NCBI RefSeq assembly: GCF_020085105.1 | Contig: NC_058046.1 | Span: forward strand, 19,514,175-19,578,174 | Length of the DNA: 64,000 nucleotides | Source of the DNA: Siniperca chuatsi | Lineage: Eukaryota; Chordata; Actinopteri; Centrarchiformes; Sinipercidae | Direction of reading: 5' to 3' | In this document: one piece after another, positions 18,048 through 30,000 of the stretch | Numbering within the stretch: position 1 is the stretch's first letter | How the letters are laid out: every line of letters starts with the position of its first letter | Notes under the pieces: model-generated | Seen by the model: only the letters and a program-made list of their open reading frames with translations | Told to the model about the DNA's origin: nothing | Databases searched by the model: none | Made by a program: the position numbers and the translations under genes

Positions 18048-21000
18048 ATGATGACTTCAGTGGTCAGCAATCAAGCCCGGGGGACTCGGGACAGAACGCT
18101 GCCCACCACCACACAAACAACACAGCCACAGAAACAGATACAGGTGGGTTTTCACCATTGTGCCTACATACAGAGTTGCATACAGGCCTAAGGAATTGTC
18201 TGAGTCAAATACCTGTTTTACCTCACTTAGTATTGAATGTCATCATACTGATATTGAAAGTAAAATGTGTAATGAATGTAAAATGTAATTTGACACTCTT
18301 AAAGGATTTTAAGGTGACTACATCCTTCACCAGGACTGTAGTATCTTTCATGGAAATAAGTAAATAAAACCCAGTGTCTTGTGGTCTAATGTATTGCTTG
18401 AATACAGATATGAGGCCAGGTACTGTGTGTTCCTGTTGTATTGTTTCTTACTGAACTCTTTGTTTACCAGGCCACAGCAGAACAGATTCGTTTAGCTCAA
18501 ATGATCTACGACAAAAATGATGCAGACTTTGAAGACAAGGTCAAACAGGTAGTGCATTTGTGCATATATAGTATATAGTCAATTAGTTTTCTGGATGACC
18601 AGCATATCTTACTGGATTCTTCGACATTGGGACCCTCATTGCATCATATGGTGATCTAACTTAACGGTCTGTTTTGCACACTCACAGCTGATTGAGGTAA
18701 CTGGGAAGACTCAAGATGAGTGCATGGTAGCCCTCCATGACTGCAACGAAGATGTAAACAGAGCCATCAATTTCCTGCTGGAGAGCACCTCTGACACAGT
18801 AAGAGTCTATACACACATGCACAAACCATATTCATACACATATTGTGCTTGTGTTCACATGTCATATGGCAATTCCTCTGGGTTTCTGCAGATACTGGAA
18901 CACCGTGAACCATGCAAAATTTTAATCACAATATGGGTGTATTTTATAGAGTCAGTCTCATTCTTTGGTTAACCTCTGTCAGAACTCCTGGGAAACTGTC
19001 GGGAAGAAGCGGAGCCTTGGGAAAGAAGGAGGACCCTCAGAGATAAAGGAGAGCAGGGAGAAGAAAGGAGGAGAGAGAGAGGCCAATCGTGGACGTGGGG
19101 GGTCCAACAGGAGGGGCAGAGGCATCAGCCGAGGGCGTGAAGGTAAGAAAGAGACCAAAGATGTTTGTCCTGTCTAAGAGCCTGGATTGTGTAGATGTAT
19201 GTCCTTGTCACTCTGTTTTAAAATGGTGTTCTAGGTATTTGATGCGTCTTTGACATTGACAGTTTATTTTCACTTTTATTGCTAAAAGTATTCCGAGTGT
19301 ATGGAATTGTCTACTCAGCTTTGCTCAACTTCGATTTCTCTGCAGGTTTAATTAAAAAGGCTCAGAAGTCTTTCTCCCAGTTGAGTATTAATAATGAGTT
19401 TTTAATACCTTAATTTCCTTGTCCCTTTGTTTCTTGTTGGATTCCAGGTCGGTTAGAGGAGAATGGGTTTGAGGTGGCTCCTGGAGAGAGAGGGGGAGAC
19501 CGTGGACGCAGGGGGCGGGGCAGAGGTGAGCGAAACAGAAAATGACACCTCTTCAAAGTTTATTGAATACATTGTCATTTTGTTAACAGTGAGTCCAAGC
19601 GTAAAGTTGGGATGTATAAAGATGATTGGGGGGTGTGTGTGTGTGTGTGTTACTTTGTTACTTGAATTTTCCAAAAGGCTCTAGTCCCATTAATGTAAAG
19701 AGATTTCAAAAACTGCAGGATAAAAACTGAAATGGGTTTTTCAAAAGTTTGGTAAACCAAAACATTGTCAAACCAAATCAGAATGGGTTTACATATTACA
19801 TATGACTGTGGTAGACATAGAAAACCTCTACCCTGTAGGTTTGCTGCATGCTTAGATGTCTATTTTGGGCAACCCTTTCCACCGTTTGAGTAAACATGTC
19901 AATGAATTTAGGCAAATTGTAATATCGTCTGTTTGTGTTAACTGCAATCTTTAGATAGGGATTTTGGTCAGATGTTGTTGTGCATTTTTTGGTTATGTAG
20001 CTGGCAGCATATCTATTTGTGTCTACGGTCATTTAGAGTATTGCAGCACTCAACATATGTGGAATGTGCTCAGACCCTGCAGCTGCTTGTGTGTGTGTGT
20101 GTGTGTATTGGAGGGGGTTGTAGTCAATAGATAGAGATTGTGAAGGTGGAAAGTAGTAGAATCTGACTTGATTTGTAGCTTTCTTTGTAACAAGAAGTGG
20201 TCTAAGAATGGCTACGTAAATCGGGGCGTGATTCAAAACAAATTGTGTCAGATGGCCTGTTATGCTTTAACAGCAGATCATGTACTCTCCTGGCTGCTTG
20301 TCTTTTATGAATAACTGTAAAATGTCAAGTTAATACCTTGAACCAAAAGTAAAACTTCACTTCAGGATTTTCTTTGGCCAAAAAACAGATCTTAGACAGG
20401 CTGTCTTTGGTCTAAATAGCCTAACTGTTACCTCCCTGGCCCATGTTTGTATGTTTTGACAGCACAATTTGTGTGATATTTCTGTGACAGTGTACTGTAT
20501 TAGTTTACTTATTGAGCACAATCCCAAAGCAATGCCACGTTTTAGAAAAACTCAGGTATAGAACACGATAGAAAAGAAACTTAGACATGTGCATGCAGGT
20601 ATGGTTCTAAACAAAAACAATTAGAATATTGTCTAATGCCCGACAAAGGTCAATGACAGAAACATTGCTTTTTTCATTAAACTTATTGCTGACTGTGTGT
20701 GGAAGTTTGATGCCGTCTTTAAAAAACAAAACAAAAACAAAGGCTTAATGAAAAGTTGAGGTTGAAAGTGACCAGTCAGCCGAGGTCATTTGGTTGTTTT
20801 GTGTGTGTCCACAGGGGCAGGGGGTCGCGGTAGAGGAAGAGCAGCTGCTGGCAACAGGTTCTCCTCCCAGGGAATGGGGTAAGAGCATATGCTTAGTGTA
20901 AATATTAAGCCTGAAGTAGGATGAGGAGGTGGTGATGGTGATTACAAGCACATATCTTAAAAACAAATGTGTGGAAAATTAAGTTTCTGAATCTCCTCAT

Positions 21001-24000
21001 TCAGTAGTGTTAACAGTAGCAACAACAGACCAGATGGTATTCTCTTCAGTTTCCCTTATGTTGGCTCACCTTCCCAAACTCTTCACCTTTCCTGTTGTCT
21101 CTTCTTTCCACTCTTCTTCTTTCAGCACCTTCAATCCTGCGGACTACACAGCTAACTCTGGAGCTCGCCAGGAGACATGGGAAGGGGACTGCAACGAACC
21201 TGCTGAGGGAACCAGTAAGGAAATAACATAAGATGTTACTTTTTGATGCCATTTCCTACTTGAGCTGCGGAATGGCTTAATTGTCATTGCTTAAAAGTGT
21301 CAGCCTCATCTAGTGTTCACTTGCCCCAAATCAGCGTGAATTTCCAATTTCAGGATTCTAGGTGCCAAATAAAACCAAACGAATCTGCACATTGGATTTA
21401 AGGGCTTATAACTTTGGTGTTATACTAAAGCAGTCATGGTGCTATATTTTGTATCACTGCTTTGGGACGACTGATGGTTGCTGAGAGCATATCATGAGTG
21501 TGTGAACATGGCAACACTAACTTGGCTGCTGTTCTGTTTTTTAGGAGCATGGGGAGGCAATATGGAAGACTGGATTTCAGAAGACTGGACTGAGGATGTA
21601 AGGCTCCACTTTTTAATGATCTGAAAGGGATCTGCAATGCTTCAGATTGAGGGTTTACATAAAGTTTGTTTACTTACATTGCTTTAAATCTGCACTGGCT
21701 TGCTTAATGTCTAGCTTTATTGGCTACTGATGTTAACTTGGTTGTTTATATACCATACAGTACATATGCCTATATTAATCTGATGGATGACTGTTTGTTC
21801 TTCCTGTCCTTTCTCACAGTTGTCTGAGACCAAAGTATTCACTGCCTCTTCTGCTCCAGCAAACCACATCACACCTGGACACAAGTGAGTCATCCTCCCC
21901 AAAGTCCAGTCAACTTAAAACACTACAGAGAACACGCTTTATTTTGGAGAATAACATTTTATTTAATCTGTGCTGTTATCTTCTCCTTGTCGACCGTCCT
22001 CAAACCTCTTTTCTCCCACTCTACCTGCTCTCTTGTCTCTTGCTTCTCAGCGTGGACCTGGCTAGCCTACTGCCTAAGGCTGGAGTGGCTGTCGGGGTTT
22101 CAATGGACTCTGACTTAGGGGCGATAGTCGATGGCCCCTCAGCCGAGGATTTGGGCCAAAGCCTTGTGTTTACCAATTCCCACCACAATGGACGCACTGC
22201 AACACACAGCTACGCACACGCCACAGCCAACAGCTACGCCCATGCCGCTTCTGCTGGTACCACCTACGCACATGCTGCACTGGTACAGACAGCCACGCAT
22301 TCACACACTTACACATGTGGAAGCACCAGCAACCACATTACACGCATCTTTGTGCTTACACACTATACTTGTTTTGCTTCTGTCATCCTCCCAGTCCTCA
22401 GTCCTGGGTTCTGGTTTCGGATGCCTGAATGTACCTAAGCCGGGACCTGCCTCTGACATCAGGACATCAGAGCAGCTCAATGGTCCTCGGCTTGGTCAGA
22501 GAGCCAGTCAGATGTTGGCCTCCACCAGCAACGGTAGTGTTTCCAAAGATGCAGGGCCACCTCCAATACAGAACCCTGCTCCTGCCTCCTCTCCCTCTCT
22601 AGAAGTCAAGGCTCAGAGAGTTGAGAATGGTCCTGTTACTGCCCAACACTGTAAGTTCATCTGAAAGTTAAATAAGAAATCAAACACAGAAATTTAATAC
22701 ATGTCTATTAAATCTTAAGTAACTGTTCTTGATGACAAAAATGCAAGAGGTGCACTGCACAGCAGTACAATAGTTCTATGAATATATACATTTATTCCCA
22801 TTCTCTTCAGTGGAGATGAAGCTTCAGCCAGAGCCATCAGCGGTGCTCAGCCAGCTGGCTCAGAGGCAGCAACAGTCCTCCATCCTTCCCACCACAGAAC
22901 ATGCTCCACAGGTCCCCACCCCGCCAGGTAGGATTGCAGAACAGTATCATACAATGCCATTAAAGTTGTGAAAGTCTGCATAGCATACCACATGACATTA
23001 GAGCTGCAACTCAACTAATTATTTTCATAATTAATTGGATTAATTAAATAGGAATGCCAGCAGCAGCGGATCGTGCTGCATGACCAACTGAGCTGTTTAG
23101 TAACTGTGAGAGCAAACACATCTGCATTGTTTGTCGATTTGTGCTGTAAGATCATGGCAGTATGGCCATCTTCATTATGTCTTGCTCTGACAATTTGTTT
23201 TTATCCTAGTGCTGTGTTTTTAACAACATTGTGAATGGGACGCATTCATTCTCCTTCAGGTCATGAGTCCTCTGTTCCTCTTGTAAGAGATGGAGCTTCT
23301 CCAGGAGCGAAGCTGCCAGTCATGGAGCCTCCCATCACAGAACCCCCTCAGCGGCAGTTAAAGACACAGAGACGCAGAGTACCGCCTCCCTCAAAGGTAA
23401 GCTCTTCTGATATCTGAACCTTTTCATCAAACAAAAAACCTGTAAGAACCTCCATGCAAAAGAGCAATATTACTTGCAAGACTGAAAGAAGTAGAAGAAA
23501 CTGGAAGTCTTATCAATAATTTATCTGCTCTCACCTGCTTGATGAGACAAACCAGCTGGCTGACTGGCTATGTGGTAGGGACAGAGAGGTAAAGACATTG
23601 GAGTTTACAGCTTGCGGAAACTACTTTTATTCAAAGATATGTTGTCAACAAACACGGAGGGCACAGATATGTATACAGTCCTTTTTGAGTATATCCATCT
23701 CATACATATGTTTTCTACCATAGCCTGCTTTTCTGCTGCTTGAGTCATAGCAGTTTATACTGTAACACATTCAAGTAGCTGTTCAGGACTGTTTTTACTG
23801 AACGTGGCTACTAGCCAGTTATCATCTACGTTCATTTTTTAAATAACTCATCAAATAAAATAACTTATTTGCTCACATTTTAACTTGATTTCCATAATTT
23901 ACAATTTTTACACACAGTACAAAAACAAATTCAAAATAATCAAATTGATTAAATATACTGTCCCAGTTCTACTTAATTCCCTCTTTGTCTACTCAGATCC

Positions 24001-27000
24001 CGTCGTCAGCAGTGGAGATGCCAGGCTCAGCAGATATATCTGGCCTGAATGTTCAGTTTGGAGCTCTTGACTTTGGGTCTGAAGCTGGTAGTGGAACGGT
24101 AGACATGGCACAGACAGAGTTGGCCAGGGAGCAAGCCCCTGCTCCAGCAGCTCCAGCACTCATGCCTGGCCCTACCACTCTTCCCACACAGCAGCCACAG
24201 AGCAGCCTATTCTCCAAGCCAGGACCTGTGAGGTGTGTGTGTGTGTGAGTTGTTTTGAATTGGTGTGTGAGGCACAGGTTTGTCTGAGAAATTTGTACCT
24301 GAATAAATTTTAGAAATATTTGAAAGTTTCTTACACATGTGTACATACATGTACAGCAACAAACATCAGACAACATTGCCTCGTCAACCAAAGCGCATGC
24401 TGAGTCACAAAGAACAACTTCTCAGACATATAGCCATCTTTTCTACATACATGAATCCTAAGAGCATGTTAAAAGTGTTTCATTATCTTCACAAAATTGA
24501 GCTCAGTAACACTTGTTCTGTTAGTCATGCAGGAGACACATTTATCATTATTTGTTCACTTTTGGCATACTTCTTTTGGGTACAGCCCTAAAATAATAAA
24601 ACCCAGGGTCCATTAGAATACTTTTAAGATAATCTTTTCTATTTTCTATCTTTTTTAACCTCCCAAAAAGATTTTCTCACTGCATTGCCACACACAATTA
24701 AATAGTGTTCCTTTCATCTCTGTGCATTTTGTACACAAATCTGGGATTTTGCCATTATATTGATTTAATTTGACTGGAGTCATATTATTCTCATTAACCA
24801 TTTATACTGTAACAATCTTAGTCAAGTATTAATTGATTGCGTATGGGCCTTAGTACATGCTGATTCCCAGTTCCCTGATATGTTTCTAGGTCTTCCTTCC
24901 ACGCATTCCATTTGTACCTTCATACATTATTAATTTTGTACATGTGTGTATCTGTCCAGCATGAAATCTTAGCAACCATTCAAGATAGAGCTATGTAAAA
25001 AGCAAAGCACTGCAGCCATGGGCACATCATTTATCAATGAGTTAAAGGGGTTTGGAGAATGATGTCTTAATTTTAGCTCAGTTACAGCTAGAAACGGCTT
25101 GAATTAAATTAACCAGTAATGATACATTCTGCCTCTACTTCTGTCACATTCTCAGTATGTTTTATTGTATATTTATCTATCTTTCCCCATCTTCCTATCT
25201 CTTGTTCCTGTGAACAGTGAACACTTGAGCAGTTTACCCACCTTACCCTCAGCCGTATCAGATCCCAGCTTCCCCTCACCATCGTTGGGTTTACCTAGTG
25301 CCACACCCTCCCCCTCCTTGGGTCTTCCCAGTGCAGCAGCTCCACCCTCTTCTACAGCCCCTACTGCAGCTAGCCGTGTGGAGAGCAGTGGTTCAAGGTC
25401 TCTGCCACCTCATCTGGGCTTCTCTCAGAACAAAGATGTCCCTTCAGCTGCTGCTCTCACGGTGAGGATAAACCTTTTTCTCTCTGTATACATACAGGAT
25501 CCAAAAGGATGTAGACCACTGCTGACTTCACTGTTATTTCTCGAAAGCTCACTGTCCGCTTAATCCCTGGCAAAAAGCTGAATGATGAAACTAAGACTTT
25601 GATAATTTCTTCTTCTCATAGAATGGCTACAGTGGCATGAAGACGCAGAGCACACAAGACTGTAAGTACTCTCAACATTATCAGTTCTAGAGAACTGCAC
25701 TGGAATGGCCAACAAAATCCAATATAATGAATATTGATTGCTAACTGCACCCGACAGGAAGTGGAACGAGTCGTTTCACTAAGAGTGGATGAGGTTTGAT
25801 AAAGACCATGACATACGCAACCCATCTTTCTCATCCAACTTTGTTTTTATTGTTTCATTTTATTCCTCCTCCCACAATTAGTTTGTAACATCAACACTCA
25901 AAAATGAAATGAACCAAATGAATATCTCATTTTTTGTTTAAACCAGCTACGTCATCGATGTCTAGAACAGTGAAAACGGAGTCTCCCGTTATGACGAGTG
26001 ATAGTGGCCCTGGCCACCACATCCCCTCCCCTGCAGTTACACCTTCCCACTCAGCACCCATCCCCTCGCTCAGCAGGTAAAGGATCGTTCAGGCACAGTG
26101 TGATATATACTTTTTTTTGTGTGTGTGTGCGCGTGTGCGTGTCCGTCCCCTTTTTTTGTCTGGAGATGATGATGGTTACAAGCACATATCTTAATCCTTT
26201 ATGTGGAAATACCTTGCACTGAATCTCCCATCATTGCGCTCATGCCTCTTGGGCAAATTAGTTTTGTTGCTTTATCAGTTTTAAGCTGGATAACCAAATC
26301 ACTTTACTCTTTCTAGTCACGTTACCAGTACTCACTCATCTGGATCGGCCCTCGCCACAAGCTCCTCCCTCACTGTAAGTGTGTGTACATGCTTGCAAAC
26401 AGACACAAAATTACTTTAACATCACTCTGCAGTTGTGGTAATAAAAGAACACTTAGTTGTTGTTTAGTTGGGTTATTTGAGTGCAGGACTTTCATTTCTG
26501 ATAAGCTCTGAAGCTTTGAGGAAAACATCCATGCCTTGACCTATGAAATAGTTGCTAGTTCTCTTCTCCCACACCCTCTCTGCTCTTGTCCTGTTCTATC
26601 AGATAAGTAATGAGGAGAGCAGCAGTAACGGCAACCTCCATGCTTTTTCATCGTCGTCCAGCCAAGTGGTCAATCCCGGTCCCTCAGCTCCGATGGCTGT
26701 TAGCAGCTCAGCCACCAATGGTCTGCACCCATCTGGCGCACCGGGACTAATTCCTAATGGCACAAACGCCACACTCTCAGCTGCAGGCAGCCGCACGGCA
26801 CCCCTGCTCACCACCACCTCCGGTAGGCTCATAGGTCCACACAGGAATCACATCACCATAACACAGGAACAAAAGATTCTTTAAAAACAAAAAACAAAAC
26901 ATGTTCTTCAAATACAATTCCTCTTGTGTTGTTTAACTTTAATTTACAGTAAATGTAATGACACTCAAGTAAGACTGTACGGATCTTTACGAATGTATCT

Positions 27001-30000
27001 AGATAATGTAAATATAAATCACAAGATAATTGATTACTTAATTAAAAATTTAATTCAAGTCCAAAAATCCTCCCTGTTTGTCCTCTTTGCCAGGTAAAGC
27101 ACCTCCCAACTTGGCCCAAGGAGTGCCGCCTCTCCTGGCCAACCAGTACATTATGGGCCCTGGTGGCTTGCTCCCTGCTTACCCGGTAACTATACACTGT
27201 CCTAATCTTTACTTGTTTGTGTATTAATTAGGCCCCTATTTTGTTTTTTAAGGGAAAAAAGGATTGAATCACTAAGAATAGATGGGTGTTTGTGTCTTTC
27301 TCAGGGGATTAATCTACACAGAACTGTTTCACATCTTTGTTCTGGCATCAATCTATTTGTAAGGTTTCATGTCTGCAAACCTTAAATCAAAGAGCCCTGC
27401 ATTTACCATGAGTGTGTACATTGAATTGAACAATTCCTTATTCTATAGAGCTTTTCAGTGTTGATGATGACTGTGTTTTAGTAGGTTCTGATCAAACATG
27501 ACGTCTATGGAACGCACTGAGACACTGACTAAAGCTGAGTAGAAGCTAAAATGGGTAGAAGATAAAACTAAAATGGAGTTTGCAGGCAACAGATAGGTTT
27601 AGTAGAGACTCTAACATGGTACTAAATAATCACCAGTTCTTCCCTCCATTACGTTTATTTCAACAGCAGATCTATGGATACGAGGACTTGCAAATGCTGC
27701 AGTCTCGTCTTCCTATGGTGAGTCAGTTGTGTTTACTCTGTCATGTACCCTACTGCATATTACTTTGCTTCTAGGTTGTTGGGTTTTTTTTTTTTTTTTT
27801 GCAGCATTTTAATTATTCGTGTCCCCCCCCTCTAAACAGGACTATTATGGTGTAACATTCCCTGGTACTACAGCTACAATGCCTGGAAGAGATGGCCTGG
27901 CCAATAATCCATATTCTGGTAAGTCAAATTTATGTTTAACTGGAGTTTCTGAGTTGATATGTCTACTGACCTTGCATTATGTTTCAATATAGGCTGTTAA
28001 CTCGCACTGACACTGAACAATTGACAGAATCACTCCCCATTACATAAAACAACATATCTGTCTGTCCATGATAATACTTTTGTCACATCAAGTCTGAAAT
28101 TTTTCTTGCATCACAGCAGCTCCATTTGCAACATAACTTAAGAAATCAAGAAACAGAGATACATAACATTACAATCACAGAATATTCAAGGCCCTCCAAC
28201 GTACATTTGATCTGGGATTAAGCTCCAAATATAATTTTAGGATTGACTGATGTACAAAATAGTGCTTGAGTCTAACCATATTAAATCGTGGAACCCTCTA
28301 TCTCTGGTTTGATAACAATTTCTATTCACTGTTCAGGATATGGTTGGGGTCAGAGACGATGTTGTTGGCCAGCCTGTCTACATTTATAGCAGTAATTTTT
28401 GCACTTGAGCATATTAAGTATATTGATTACATCAACATAGTGATTTTGACTTATCAGCAACTGCGCTGAAGTACTTAGTTTTTCTTAATTCAATGGTTTC
28501 TTTGATAATTCACGTTAGCTCTTCAACACACTGGAGAAGGAATTTTAGATTTTTTATTTTTCAACCTCAGTTTTGTCTTTTCTATCATCATTTTCTGTCC
28601 AGGCGAGGCGACAAAGTTTGGCAGGAATGACTCTTCGTCTCCGGCTCCCCCAACCAGCCTGTCTACAGCCGGGGTGCAGTCGCAGCCGCAGCAGGCTCCC
28701 CAAGCAGGAACACAGGGACAGGGACAGAGCCAGGGTCAGCAAACACAGAATCAGGCCTTCCTCAACCCGCCTCTGCCCCCTGGCTACGGATACACTGGTA
28801 AAGAAAAGCACAATTATGTTTAATGATAACTATGTTGTAATGTATTTCCAGTTAGGGCCGGGCAATTAATCAAATTTTATTTTCAGTTAAGATTTTGGCT
28901 TCCAACGATTATGAAAACAAGATAATCAAGATAAAACGATTATTGTGCCGCGTTCTGTTTCGCAGTGATGGTCTCGTTTTGTCTTGTGTTATAAATCCAG
29001 CGAGCCCCATTACTTTACCAGCAGTGCGTTTTCGCCCCTCCTTAAAAGCCCAAACTCACTCTCAGCCAGCCTGTGGCAGGTTTAGTTCAGCTCGAGCCAA
29101 GATGACAGGGGGGGTTATAACTGCTATAAATTGCTAGTCACCATTATTACCTTAAGTCTATGGCATTTTACACTGCATAAATTTAGCCTAGCGACTAGCA
29201 GACTTTTCCTCTAACTAGGGCTGCAGCTATCGATTATTTTAATAATTAGTAAGAGTATTCTATCGATTATTCCATTGATGTAATTGGATAAAAAATACTT
29301 TTGCTTTATTAAAGAGCAATAGTAAATATGCAAAAGAGAAAATAAGACAGGTCTCTTAAAAACTAATCCTTTTTTATATAAAATCTACATTTGTATTGCT
29401 TAAATTGCATACAATATCTGTCAAAACTAAACCCGTTTAGTGTATATAAGTGCCTAAAAACAAACACCTTTTGCTTTAAAAAGGACACTTTCTGTCACTT
29501 TCTCTGGCTTGTCTCTTCTCTGCGCCCCTCGCTGTTTTCTCTCTTCCTCCTTTTTGTAATCCGCGCTGTCAAATCACACCAAAGACGCTCTGAACCGTCT
29601 CGGATCACACGCAGCATAAGCGCCTTGTGCGACAGTAATAATCATCCATGCTAAACACAGTGCGTTGTATGTAATTTAATTAAATGAAACAAACAAAGCT
29701 TCGATGCAAATAATTTGAATCGATGATTTTTAGTAATCAAGTTACTTGTTTTTGCCATAATTGCGGCATCCCTATTTCCAGTTTCCAGGTTTAGTTACCA
29801 TCTTCCCTCATTTTATTTTTTGGCTTCTAGATTAAGTGTTTATAAGGCGTCTGTTGAAATATGTCAGTACTTGAAGCTAAAATTTAACAGGTTTCTGCCA
29901 GTAAAGCCCAAGGCTTGTTTAGGAAATGATTATTTTCAATATACCAAAAGTGAAAAGTGATTTTATGTTAATGTAGACACAAAGTCGATTTGAGTTTGTG

